A program made the position numbers and the translations under genes. 64,000 bases of DNA from Niastella soli. Lineage in GTDB: Bacteria; Bacteroidota; Bacteroidia; Chitinophagales; Chitinophagaceae. This document shows, one piece after another, positions 12,701-20,393 of the stretch. The notes below the pieces were generated by a model that saw only the letters and a program-made list of their open reading frames with translations, searched no databases and was not told the DNA's origin. Each line of letters opens with the position of its first letter. The first letter of the stretch is position 1. The DNA lies in the NCBI RefSeq assembly GCF_017742245.1, contig NZ_JAGHKO010000011.1, forward strand, positions 584,518 through 648,517. Reading direction: 5' to 3'.

Positions 12701-15454
12701 CTAGGCAGACCGGCGGCTGCCCAGAATGCCAAACAGGCACTGGCTGGAAATGTTTACAATTATACGAAGTACGATGATTTTGGCCGAATTGTGCAGACAT
12801 CGCAGTTAACAAGTCCGACCCTGTTGACCGACGCGACTTCAAAAAATAAAGGAGCGTTAGATATCTGGTATAACAATAATAGTGCATACAGCTCGCAGAA
12901 GCAAGTTGTTCAAACAGTCTATGACCAGGGTTATAAGGTATTAGACAACTACGTGCTTAACCAGGAAAATCTGCGGAACCGGGTTGCTTATACTCGGGTA
13001 TGGAATAACATAGGCGATCCATATTGTGCGTCTGCCACTTATTACACCTATGATGTGCATGGTAATGTAGATGCGCTTGTTCAGGACTTTGGTAATATTG
13101 GTGGCGTACCTAATTTCATGAACCAAAACAGTAACCGGTTCAAAAAGATCGTGTATGATTATGATCTTATTTCCGGGAAGGTGAACCAGGTAAATTACCA
13201 GCCAGGTGAGTATGATGCCTACTATCATCGGTATCAATATGACGACGAGAACCGGATAACAGATGTATACAGTGGAAGGGATGAGGTTATGTTGAATTAT
13301 TTCCGGGAAAAAGAAGCGCACTATGATTATTATAAGCATGGACTGCTGGCGAGCACCAAACTGGGGCAGTTGATGGTACAGAAACAGGATTATGCGTATA
13401 CAGTGAACGGTTGGATAAAAGGGGTGAACCCGGCATTTGGCGGCACCCTGGCCAATGGAATCAATACCACTGAAATAACGCCTGTTACCCAGGATGCCTA
13501 TGGATTCAGTTTGCATTATTTTGATAATGACTATCATCCTATTGGATATGCGGCCCAAAACAATTCGATACTGAAACAGCTGGGTAGTGGCGCCGTACCT
13601 TTGTATAATGGAAATATCGCCGCCATGGCGGTGAATATTCCTAAATTGGGCGCCAGCAACGTTTATAACTATCACTACGACCAGTTGAACCGCATTGTGG
13701 CAATGGATGCTTATAGCGGGTTGAATATAGCCACCGGGTCATTTGATCCAAATACTCAATTAAATGACTATAAAGAAAGGATCAGCTATGACCCCAATGG
13801 GAATATTCTCTCTTATTTGCGTAATAGCTATGGTACAACGCCTTCGATGGATGATTTGACTTATCATTATACGCTTGGTACCAATAAACTCCATAAAGTA
13901 GTTGATCTGGCGCCTGACGCCTCCGCAACGAATTATAGTAAATACAATGACATTAAACAGGGGCAGGTAGACGATAATTATAAGTATGATGTCATTGGTA
14001 ATCTTACCGAAGACAATGTAGAAGGCATAACTAACATTACCTGGGATAGTTACGGTAAAATGACCAGCTTAACAAAAGCTGGTGTGACCACAACATTTTC
14101 GTACGACCCTGCCGGAAACAGGATATTAAAAGTAACCCCATCGGGTTCTACTGCTTATGTGCGGGATAATGATGGAAATGTGCTGAGTGTTTATACAAAA
14201 ACGAACTCTGGCTCCCTGATCCAAAGTGAGTTGCATTTATACGGCAGCAAACGGTTGGGGATTGTAACAACGCATTCGAAGCAGGATGATTTGATTGTTT
14301 TAGATTGCGGCTTTAAAAGTGGCATACAACGTACCTTTACGCGGGGAGAAAAGCTCTTTGAATTAAACAATCATCTTGGCAATGTACTGGTTACTGTGAC
14401 GGATAAGAGAATTGCCCATCCCCAGGCAGGAGGTACGCTGATTGATCATTATGAAGCGGATATTGTAAACGCCAATGATTATTATCCGTTTGGCATGTTG
14501 ATGCCAGGCAGGAGGTATATCACCAAAAATAGTAACAACTATCGGTATGGGTTTAATGGCAAGGAGAATGATAATGAGGTAAAAGGAGAGGGTAATCAAC
14601 AGGATTATGGGATGCGGGTGTATGACCCGAGGATAGGGAAATTTCTTTCTGTTGACCCCTTAACAAAGGATTATCCGTGGTATACTCCGTATCAGTTTGC
14701 AGGAAATACTCCAATATGGGCAACAGATTTGGATGGAGCAGAGCCTAATCCAATTAATTTAATTTATGATGCAATACATCGTGACTTTGTACCAAATACT
14801 ACAAAAAATTTTATTATAACGGCAGCCACGAATGGATTTTTCAAAATGGAATCGAAAGCCAACCCTATAGCTAGGCTTGGAAGGGTTTACGAGGATGCAG
14901 TTTTGAGATCAATGGGTGCGACGAAAAACACGAAAGTGTATAAACCAGCTTTAACAAGTCCTCAAGGTGTCATACCTGATGTTGTAGTGAATAGTATATT
15001 AAACAGGCTTGATCCATCTAACAATAAAAATACACAGAAAATTATTTTTAAAGATGCAACTTTTACTGATGCAAAATTTAAGGGTACATTACCACTTACT
15101 CCAGCTTTTAATCCTGAACAAATAAAGATCATGATAAATATATTATCTGAACAGAAAGGAGGCTGGGTTAATAGTAAATGGGATCCTAACTTGAAGGCTT
15201 CAGATTATGGAATGGCTCGATTGCTGATAGTAATGCCCTCGTCTGGTATTTTAGGAGCTGATTTGATAGAATATGCTACGTCTAAAAATGTGAAGCTTTT
15301 TCAAAGATTCACGGAGCAGGATAAGGCCGATCCTTCCAGAATTAGAGTTGGTTCATCAATGACGCCAGTTAATACGGTAAAGACTGAACAAAGCATAACT
15401 TTGCCTGTAGTTGCACCTGGCCAATCAGTAGAAGTAAATTGGAATACGAAATGA
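6719..15454 (+). CDS. RHS-repeat polymorphic toxin with PD-(D/E)XK-like nuclease tail
   Basis: This 2911-residue protein has a signal peptide (about 1-36, ending NMKASAQ). Two tandem modules of about 95 residues follow (about 38-135 and 136-225; each has YNG..., a Cys pair and a Gly-rich strand), then Ig-like segments including a Big_2-like domain (about 420-495, WESSNPAVAKVDGQGVVTG). A DUF6443-like region near 780-900 leads into YD repeats. A Cys-rich stretch covers about 1650-1900, more YD repeats run to about 2600, and the RHS core is at 2629-2673 (YDPRIGKFLSVDPL ... DLDG). The variable tail (2674-2911) shows E2725, P2753-D2754 and D2784-A-K2786, the order of a PD-(D/E)XK nuclease. The tail DNA is visibly more AT-rich than the core, as expected for exchanged toxin tips. 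The stop overlaps the next start (ATGA), which is the classic toxin-immunity arrangement. The RHS assignment is firm. The nuclease call is a motif-based inference. Confidence 0.9.
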   Translation: MKNFMPSLYKLLSVRKHIILYPVLAVMMFLNMKASAQWAINGQIDIKPGSKYIYTVTYNGSSNHPYCGEYHYEIRGGFYDDRTYLTNYDGNIDCSGGNNSFTSIDITWLSKTGEILLYDASWNLLTSLPVSQVGYELTGQANVTPGVSYKYSLSYNGPGNTTYCGNYSYYIVGGYFTNHPGSSLFKGNIPCSSLSAMDIDVTWTSNSGYLYWYNANSDKSAVFYANNYAAPLDAGTLSPYEAFSYIGDQAPLIMGSEAVGGGGPDCYYYFWEYSYDDVNWQWWDGGYGSTFQNWNVGALYQNMYLRRGVQDCENNIVYTPSVPFYVYDHVRSVTLSPATQAITAGTAAAQLRCTTDGGFPWPDYYWQSSTDNVNWTDINNPYGTVEFYDPGLVNSKMYYRAIMVNNADRMISNVAVVDVCPALPSITGSTICVKGSTLKLNNSLPGGNWESSNPAVAKVDGQGVVTGVAEGTATISYTITNACGTSRTQLGVNIVAVEPWMAILGKGIDDIPNTSIIPLLKNGSPVETQYDYTGDQSLAHTIKNVLALQVLEETNNFIPGDFTASVDLQIEYGHSSSSVCQPPQQLHLSVNYTKDTGAKYDALNYFMFENAEFTRVTVTNVQAPTTVNGVAFDTKQVLQLTNTLAATRYYQLADNKKPDLNIVVPAPGALLDALEVTWTVPANTGNNGIQLEWAWLEQGVEDEYKNSSNVVDPELLFKAGATRIDLAEGAAGGSYKVPLLYEGEGTLYMRARAVNVLPSGSRSDGPWSDAKTFSYGGHEKDLNWQVTTSYAEEGKRKSVIQYFDGTLRPRQTVTKDNTTSQTVVAETMYDMEGRPAVQVLPVPGINNIIAYTKNLNKFNNQPDNTNPADYFDFTTSTPFYATTPMDDTKEGAAKYYSDKNLNLTAIDQNIPAANGYPYSVTRYMPDGTGRVMRQSAPGDAHKMGSGHETLYFYSTPEQDELDALFGTEVGYKSHYFKNMVQDANGQMNVSYLDMQGRTIATALAGESTQQALSSNVNNPFEENTRNLLSKETNLLKGNSIELVKSMLVPTSTNYKFAYKLNKQTITLPICVGGTVTYDCKFDWEIAIVDETGERSSYGKSFTAVTDIDWSDTYKLPVGSWNVRKTLTINQAWLQSLLAEYGADGKGVCSTLEQLISTISKDDKDNSDCSAEPVELTSSECIAKLGDFETYKKNYAASIDVAAIDLTPAQISDIKTQYDEAVAFCTSLDPEISNTLVSIRKQMLADMVPFTGQYADPERSGYIYDRYNILAQSGGLSQQPYYRYPQNESPADNNYYNDYGSVDASISAADLKKMTQDDFEQSFKSSWAGALLKHHPEYNKLIFAENKLRDAYDFIDKLQFNTIARDPIPDDPFFKMAGQADKGNIVANYIYPKTSGYRLWQLAYGDAFGCKTLMDPYQKNACYSGMPTEFRGTGSNVYNGVANVTLTAAIQSQAWTVYKGLYLQVRNEMVNDYINAEGRGDENEILINENYRLYFPRNLSEAARSNAKASITDEWKGMIPDADGNFPNIDFAGAAASYGHPCDTYINAWRQTLLKCPQLADNPEKEAILSTITTRMLEVCRNGTDGANPYGAASVAPAYSGNANTSFEQVILDVFHEKGITVNEYCHPYGIELPNLHGMNPPVAKQLISTVEPCTCTQWNKLLQEISAANPSASSLNVINDYLTSTNRETITPELYAGLLKCGQSFQLCPPNTDPGPCEICRPDASIPLPGCVTITSIPLLSPQPLPAFLVCGFDKDIPKCYNCDVFVALQASFKTLFGKDPVMTGSVPDDMVVWNNLFAKYVNYKTGLQHDWVYYSDEFNAKKCPIGGIISGETNGNLLICRDDKPLNDATVDNPPGPCDGVTSGSKLKAKILYEYLRQQAIDGFRAAYLEKCLAATETFTVNYQPKEYHYTLYYYDRAGNLVKTIPPKGVQPNYTKSFLDGVMAEREKMKNGLSYTERTPDHILDTRYIYNSLDKVVLEKTPDAGISQFWYDQLGRPAAAQNAKQALAGNVYNYTKYDDFGRIVQTSQLTSPTLLTDATSKNKGALDIWYNNNSAYSSQKQVVQTVYDQGYKVLDNYVLNQENLRNRVAYTRVWNNIGDPYCASATYYTYDVHGNVDALVQDFGNIGGVPNFMNQNSNRFKKIVYDYDLISGKVNQVNYQPGEYDAYYHRYQYDDENRITDVYSGRDEVMLNYFREKEAHYDYYKHGLLASTKLGQLMVQKQDYAYTVNGWIKGVNPAFGGTLANGINTTEITPVTQDAYGFSLHYFDNDYHPIGYAAQNNSILKQLGSGAVPLYNGNIAAMAVNIPKLGASNVYNYHYDQLNRIVAMDAYSGLNIATGSFDPNTQLNDYKERISYDPNGNILSYLRNSYGTTPSMDDLTYHYTLGTNKLHKVVDLAPDASATNYSKYNDIKQGQVDDNYKYDVIGNLTEDNVEGITNITWDSYGKMTSLTKAGVTTTFSYDPAGNRILKVTPSGSTAYVRDNDGNVLSVYTKTNSGSLIQSELHLYGSKRLGIVTTHSKQDDLIVLDCGFKSGIQRTFTRGEKLFELNNHLGNVLVTVTDKRIAHPQAGGTLIDHYEADIVNANDYYPFGMLMPGRRYITKNSNNYRYGFNGKENDNEVKGEGNQQDYGMRVYDPRIGKFLSVDPLTKDYPWYTPYQFAGNTPIWATDLDGAEPNPINLIYDAIHRDFVPNTTKNFIITAATNGFFKMESKANPIARLGRVYEDAVLRSMGATKNTKVYKPALTSPQGVIPDVVVNSILNRLDPSNNKNTQKIIFKDATFTDAKFKGTLPLTPAFNPEQIKIMINILSEQKGGWVNSKWDPNLKASDYGMARLLIVMPSSGILGADLIEYATSKNVKLFQRFTEQDKADPSRIRVGSSMTPVNTVKTEQSITLPVVAPGQSVEVNWNTK

Positions 15455-16194
15455 TAAATTATAAAAAAATAGTAATTTGCGTTTTGACTTTATTTACATC
15501 ATGTCAGTTAAAGAACTCTAAGACAATGGAATCTATTGAATTAAATAATGGGCAGAAAATAAACTGTAAATCACTTACAAAAATCGAATATAACAGCCTA
15601 TTAAAAGATACAGTGGGAGGTATTGTAGAAAGAATTTGGACCCAGTATAATATAGCTGTTCACCAACTTAAAAATGGGCAGGTTGTTGTAGAAGAAAATA
15701 GTTACTACACCTTGTATGACAATTTGGAAGACGTTGATAAAGTATTGTTGAACGCCGTAGGGAACTCAAATGGGAGTGAAATTCTGGCGGGTAAAAATAT
15801 TTATGGTGCAAAATTTCCCGAGGAAGTTCCTGTATTAATTAAACAACTTTGCCAAATTTTAGATATAAATTATACATCGTCAAACGAGCAATTATTAAAA
15901 GATATAGATGCGAAGGTTAATAGATTGGCAGATCCTCAACAATTTAGGGAAAGCCATTTAATCCATTTTATTGCATTAATAGGAGATGTAATTATTCGGA
16001 AATATAGTGCTGAATGGAAAATGGAGCTGGCTTCAGATGGAACAACTTGGAATCCTTACTTGATAATAAATAACCAGGATGTTCAGTTTTTTGTATATCT
16101 ATATGAAGATATTTTTATCAATCGGGTTCAGGAAGAGGGCTTATTGTTTGGAATTTACAAAACAGTCGTTGCGATTCGGGAGCATAATCTGTAA
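15451..16194 (+). CDS. Putative immunity protein of the RHS toxin (predicted lipoprotein)
   Basis: I place the start at ATG 15451, whose ATGA overlaps the RHS stop, rather than at the TTG four codons upstream. The protein has about 247 residues. It begins MINYKKIVICVLTLFTSC, a short basic n-region, hydrophobic core and lipobox-like LFTSC, so it looks like a lipoprotein. The rest is soluble-looking with no family I recognise. A second ATG at 15526 (MESIELNNGQK) could give a cytosolic form. The DNA is as AT-rich as the toxin tail, which suggests the two moved together. A hairpin with a T-run follows 25 bp after the stop. The immunity role comes from position and translational coupling only. It could instead be an orphan lipoprotein. 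Confidence 0.7.
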   Translation: MINYKKIVICVLTLFTSCQLKNSKTMESIELNNGQKINCKSLTKIEYNSLLKDTVGGIVERIWTQYNIAVHQLKNGQVVVEENSYYTLYDNLEDVDKVLLNAVGNSNGSEILAGKNIYGAKFPEEVPVLIKQLCQILDINYTSSNEQLLKDIDAKVNRLADPQQFRESHLIHFIALIGDVIIRKYSAEWKMELASDGTTWNPYLIINNQDVQFFVYLYEDIFINRVQEEGLLFGIYKTVVAIREHNL

Positions 16195-16219
16195 TCGCGA
16201 TGTTATATAAAATAGTTAT

Positions 16220-16243
16220 AGGAGGTCAATATGGCCTCCTTTT
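16220..16243 (+). terminator. Rho-independent-type terminator after the RHS/immunity unit
   Basis: An 8-bp stem, AGGAGGTC (16220-16227) and GGCCTCCT (16233-16240) with one G-T pair, has loop AATAT and runs into TTTT. It lies 25 bp after the immunity-gene stop. The GGAGGCC stem resembles that of the hairpin at 26031. Confidence 0.75.
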
Positions 16244-16395
16244 CTATGTGCGCCAAGCACGGCTATCGGTGAAGTTATGAAGTTGACTTTATATTCTGCT
16301 GCTGCTAATCGATCAGGATGCCACAGGACGAATTCCCAATGCCTTATTGATATTTTTAGCAATTGCTGTATGAATTAATACAATCAATTGATAAT

Positions 16396-18813
16396 ATGAT
16401 GAAACGATTGCCTGGTTTACTTTTTACTGTTATTCTTATCCTCCCGCATTTCATGCTCGCACAAAGTGCCAGCGAAAACATCCGAATAAGCAACTTATTC
16501 AATTTTGAATGGAAATTTCAGGCTGGTAACATCCCCGATGCGCAAGCTGTGAATTATGATGACAAAGGTTGGCGTAAGTTGGACCTGCCGCACGATTTTC
16601 AAATGGAACAACCCTGGGACCAATCTGCCGGTGGCGCGCGTGGTTTCAAAGCTATGAGCGAGGGTTGGTACCGAAAATCATTCCGGGTTGAATCTGGCTG
16701 GAAAAGCAAAAAGATCTTACTCGATTTTGAAGGTATTATGCTTACCGGCGAGGTTTGGTTGAATGGTAAAAAGATCGCCGATGCTGACTATGGGTATCTT
16801 GGTTTTGAAGCTGATATTTCAAAGCTGGTAAATTTTGAAGGGGAGAACATCGTAGCTGTGCATGCGTCAACCGGTAAGACCGGGAGTTCACGCTGGTACA
16901 CCGGGGGCGGAATTTTCCGGGATGTGCATTTGATCGTAAAGGACACTATTTCCATTGCCCGACATGGCGTATATATTACGACACCCAGTATCTCGGAACA
17001 AAATGCAACCGTGAATGTTCAGGTTGAACTGGAAGGTCTTATAGGTAAAAGGTTACCGGTTGAAATAAATGCCAGGATCTTTTCGCCGGAGGGTAAGCTG
17101 GTGGCAGAGACAAAACTACCGGCACCACAAGGTTCAAAGCTTAGAAGGGTAGAGTTGCCGCTTCCCGTACTATCAGTAACAGCACCTCAATTATGGTCAT
17201 GCGAAACTCCAAATCTTTATAATGCGGAAGTATCATTGATATACAATGGAAAGGTTATAGACCAGGTATCAGAAAAATTTGGTTTTAGAACGCTGGAGTT
17301 TTCCAAAGAATCGGGTTTTAAACTCAATGGAAAGAAATTGTTCCTGAAAGGCGTGGCAGATCATCACGACCTTGGCGTTATAGGAGCTGCCGTGTATGAT
17401 TTTGCAATAGAAAGATTGTTCAAACAACTGAAAGCGTTTGGTTATAACTCTGTTCGTACGTCGCATAATCCTTATTCGGAATCTTTTTTACGTTTGGCCG
17501 ATAAATACGGAATATTGATCGTGGATGAGCTGACTGATAAATGGAGTGAAGAAAATTACTGGCCCGGCAAAAAGCCCTTCTCGCAATTATGGTATTCCAT
17601 CATTCCTGAATGGATAAAACGCGACCGCAATCATCCTTCGGTGATCCTGTGGAGTTTGGGTAACGAATTGCAGATGCGGGAAGACCTGGCCGGGTTTGCT
17701 ACCGGCGACTGGGGCGTTACTACTTATAAAATATTAAATGTGCTGGTGAAACGGTATGATTCAACGCGTAAAACAACGGTGGCCATGTTTCCGGCCCGGG
17801 CCAATGCGCTTGGAAAAACTGATCCTGATTTTAATATCAAAGTGTTTGCGCCTGAATTAGCCACCGTTACTGATATAGCATCTTTCAATTACCGGTACCT
17901 CGACTATCAAAAATACCTGCGACACGACCCTGACCTCATCATCTACCAGAGCGAAGCTACCACCAATGAACTAACAGCTCCTTTCTTTGGCATGGACCAG
18001 GACAGAATGATAGGGCTGGCTTATTGGGGTGCTATTGAATATTGGGGCGAATCGAACGGCTGGCCCAAAAAAGGCTGGAATTATTCCTACTTCAATCATG
18101 CCTTGCAGCCTTACCCGCAGGCTTATCTGATCAAATCTGCCTTCAGCAATGAGCCGTTGGTGCATATTGGTGTGGTTGACAGCAAAACCGAAAGCCTTGA
18201 ATGGAATGACGTAATAGTGGGGCGCATGCCTGTTTCTTCTCACTGGAACCGTACGGAAGGCAGCACGCAAAATGTATTTACCTATACCAACGCAGATGAA
18301 GTGGAATTGCTGGTAAATGGAAAATCCATTGGTACGCAAAAGAACAACACCGACAGCATTACCCGCCGTAATATAATTTACTGGAAAAATGTGCCTTATG
18401 GCAAAGGGGGTACCATCACGGCTATCGCCCGCATCAATGGGAAGGAAGTGGCTCGTCATGCATTGACGACCACCGGTAAAGCGGTTGCATTGAAAATGGA
18501 GACAGAAAATACCGCCTGGAAAGCCGATGGCATGGACCTGCAGTATGTAAAAGTGGTTGCGGTAGACAGCAAAGGCCGTGTTGTGCCAACTGCAGAAGGG
18601 GAGGTGGTGTTTACTGTTTCGGGTGCTGCCAAACTGATCGCCGTTGACAATGGCGACCATTCCATCGACCAATTGTTTTCGGGAAACATCATAAAATTGC
18701 ACAATGGTTTTGTCATGGCTATTTTAAGGGCACAACAAACAGCAGGAGAAGTTACAATAAATGCATCGGTAAAAGCGCTGAAAAAAGCGGAACAAAAGCT
18801 GGTGACAAAATAG
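16396..18813 (+). CDS. Secreted glycoside hydrolase family 2 (beta-galactosidase-like)
   Basis: I start this at ATG 16396 (or 16399), because the upstream TTG would put 11 polar residues before the signal peptide MKRLPGLLFTVILILPHFMLAQ. The roughly 805-residue product has the GH2 order: sugar-binding jelly roll (about 30-190), Ig-like domain, TIM barrel (about 290-580), then a DUF4982-like and a C-terminal Ig-like segment. The acid/base is in SLGNE (E424 from ATG 16396) and the nucleophile is probably in YQSEA (E520). RTSHNPYSE is the usual GH2 barrel motif. It should act in the periplasm or at the surface on beta-linked galactosides, glucuronides or related sugars; sequence alone does not fix the substrate. 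It is monocistronic, ending before a strong hairpin. No SusC/D gene is nearby. Confidence 0.92.
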   Translation: MMKRLPGLLFTVILILPHFMLAQSASENIRISNLFNFEWKFQAGNIPDAQAVNYDDKGWRKLDLPHDFQMEQPWDQSAGGARGFKAMSEGWYRKSFRVESGWKSKKILLDFEGIMLTGEVWLNGKKIADADYGYLGFEADISKLVNFEGENIVAVHASTGKTGSSRWYTGGGIFRDVHLIVKDTISIARHGVYITTPSISEQNATVNVQVELEGLIGKRLPVEINARIFSPEGKLVAETKLPAPQGSKLRRVELPLPVLSVTAPQLWSCETPNLYNAEVSLIYNGKVIDQVSEKFGFRTLEFSKESGFKLNGKKLFLKGVADHHDLGVIGAAVYDFAIERLFKQLKAFGYNSVRTSHNPYSESFLRLADKYGILIVDELTDKWSEENYWPGKKPFSQLWYSIIPEWIKRDRNHPSVILWSLGNELQMREDLAGFATGDWGVTTYKILNVLVKRYDSTRKTTVAMFPARANALGKTDPDFNIKVFAPELATVTDIASFNYRYLDYQKYLRHDPDLIIYQSEATTNELTAPFFGMDQDRMIGLAYWGAIEYWGESNGWPKKGWNYSYFNHALQPYPQAYLIKSAFSNEPLVHIGVVDSKTESLEWNDVIVGRMPVSSHWNRTEGSTQNVFTYTNADEVELLVNGKSIGTQKNNTDSITRRNIIYWKNVPYGKGGTITAIARINGKEVARHALTTTGKAVALKMETENTAWKADGMDLQYVKVVAVDSKGRVVPTAEGEVVFTVSGAAKLIAVDNGDHSIDQLFSGNIIKLHNGFVMAILRAQQTAGEVTINASVKALKKAEQKLVTK

Positions 18814-18941
18814 ATAAAACACAGCAGTGAAACTTTTTAATAGAGGTGATGAGTCGGCACATGAAGTGTTGTCGACCGTTTTCATGTACTGCAATTGGCT
18901 ATAGAAGCGGTCCGGGAAATACGTAAAAACATATCCTGAAC

Positions 18942-18973
18942 AAACAAAGCTGCCCATATGAGCAGCTTTGTTT
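18942..18973. terminator. Perfect 12-bp-stem hairpin, terminator downstream of GH2 gene
   Basis: AAACAAAGCTGC (18942-18953) is perfectly complementary to GCAGCTTTGTTT (18962-18973) around an 8-base loop. It lies about 130 bp after the GH2 stop. T or A runs flank both sides, so it may work in both directions, including for the decayed minus-strand SBBP gene. Confidence 0.7.
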
Positions 18974-19004
18974 CATTCATGGCACCGGAGAAGATTTTGT
19001 CACT

Positions 19005-19337
19005 GATAAAGTCGTCCTGGGTACCGCAGCCCCGGCTTTTCCCGGTTACATACACATTGTCTTTATTATCAAGCGCTATAGCACTGGCCTGATCGGCGTT
19101 GGTAGCAGGGCCGTTGTATGTTTTTTCCCATACTTTGCTTCCATTGCAGTCGTATTTTATGGTAGTATAATCCAAACCGGTATTATTCCTGGTAACTCCG
19201 CCTGTTACATATACACTGCCATGCTTGTCCACAGCCAGCGCCATTGCCACATCATTGCCTCCCTTTACCAGGTCGCCCGGCCCATTTCATAAGGAGACTT
19301 TACAAGTACTATTGGCATGTGCGGGAAACAACAGCAT
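19005..19337 (-). pseudogene. Remnant of a secreted SBBP-repeat (beta-propeller) protein
   Basis: Read on the minus strand, this stretch shows two SBBP repeat units: GNDVAMALAVDKHGSVYVTG and ASAIALDNKDNVYVTG, joined by LDYTTIKYDCNGSKVWEKTYNGP. Upstream, from ATG at 19337, there is a short signal-peptide end (MLLFPAHA, then NSTCKVSL), followed by a stop. The conserved NGP motif continues in another frame, so at least one frameshift or deletion separates the leader from the repeats. Downstream the repeat frame runs into non-repeat sequence after TQDDF. Full SBBP proteins carry many more units, so only a small and broken part remains. The repeat family is clear; calling it dead rests on the frameshift, the missing units and the lack of a complete leader. 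Confidence 0.7.
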
Positions 19338-19629
19338 TGTTCCCGGCGGAAACCTAAGATGTTGGATTCGTGAAAAATGACATCACGTTTAAGTGAACAC
19401 GAAATAGCAAGTCAACAGTTGGTGGAGGCTTGCAAAGTAAGCGTATTTGCAGAAGCTGTCCAATGAGCGCGATCAGCATTTACCGGTCCAGCATAGAAGC
19501 TGTTCATGTTAGTCGGGCTTTTTAATGATCTGTATCAGATTCCTTGTAGAATGTGCGAAATTGAAGTAGCTTTCAAGGTATTGAGGGGGCTTTGGCATAA
19601 TACAAAATATTACCTTTAGAGAATGATAT
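19338..19629. other. Intergenic stretch before the SDR gene
   Basis: I see no gene here. Just before the SDR start there is a weak Bacteroidota-type promoter candidate: TTTG at 19591-19594 and TACCTTTA at 19611-19618 (consensus TAnnTTTG), with spacing a little short of usual. The rest may be further debris of the decayed SBBP gene or its upstream region. Confidence 0.35.
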
Positions 19630-20379
19630 ATGAAACTGTTAGAGAATAAAGTAGCTATTATTACAGGCGCGGGATCTGGTATTGGTAAAGCGGCTGCGAA
19701 ACTGTTTGTTGCCGAAGGTGCCAACGTAATAATTTCAGACGTTAATGAAGATAATGGTAGAAAAACAGCAGAAGAACTAACAAAAGATGGTGGCGTAACT
19801 CACTTCATAAAAGCAGATTCATCAAAGCCGGAAGATAACGAATCACTTGTAGCTCAAACACTACAGAAATTCGGTTCCTTAGATATTGCAGTGAATAATG
19901 CCGGTATAGGTGGACCGTTACATGCTACCGGCGAATATCCCATTGATGGCTGGAAAAAAGTTATTGATATAAACCTTTCGGGGGTGTTTTATGGTCTTCG
20001 TTATCAAATTCCTGCCATGCTTACAAAAGGAGGAAGTATAATTAATGTTTCTTCAATTTTAGGCCAGGCCGGGACTAAATTTTCTCCTGCGTATGTTGCC
20101 GCTAAGCATGGTGTAGTAGGTTTGACAAAAGCTGCTGCACTTGAATATGCGGATAAAAATATCCGCATTAATGCAATAGGGCCAGGATATATTAAAACGC
20201 CGTTGGTCATGAATTCGCTAAGTAGGGAGGCGTTAGATGCATTAGTTGCTTTGCATCCAATTGGACGACTGGGTGAGTCTGAGGAAGTAGCGGAGCTTTT
20301 GCTTTGGCTGGCCTCCTCTAAATCTTCTTTTGCAACGGGTGCGTATTATCCAATAGACGGTGGATATTTGGCGCAATAG
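19630..20379 (+). CDS. Short-chain dehydrogenase/reductase (SDR, classical)
   Basis: At 249 residues this is the normal length for a classical SDR. The NAD(P)-binding TGAGSGIG motif is at residues 12-19, the structural NNAG at 89-92, and the catalytic triad is S142, Y155 and K159 (AYVAAKH). The end, TGAYYPIDGGY, is typical of the family. D37, after the second strand (VIISDVN), favours NAD(H) over NADP(H). It is a cytosolic oxidoreductase of an alcohol or ketone; the substrate cannot be told. The gene stands alone and converges on dnaE2 with only 14 bp between the two stops. Confidence 0.92.
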   Translation: MKLLENKVAIITGAGSGIGKAAAKLFVAEGANVIISDVNEDNGRKTAEELTKDGGVTHFIKADSSKPEDNESLVAQTLQKFGSLDIAVNNAGIGGPLHATGEYPIDGWKKVIDINLSGVFYGLRYQIPAMLTKGGSIINVSSILGQAGTKFSPAYVAAKHGVVGLTKAAALEYADKNIRINAIGPGYIKTPLVMNSLSREALDALVALHPIGRLGESEEVAELLLWLASSKSSFATGAYYPIDGGYLAQ

Positions 20380-20393
20380 AGCTGGCCAGATAA

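Noticed and set aside
12941-13675. 244-codon minus-strand frame inside the RHS gene
   Set aside because: It is a shadow of the YD-repeat coding sequence. It has no family pattern, and the plus-strand frame is intact and typical RHS.
17971-18702. 243-codon minus-strand frame
   Set aside because: It lies opposite the GH2 C-terminal domains. The plus-strand frame has the catalytic residues and family order.
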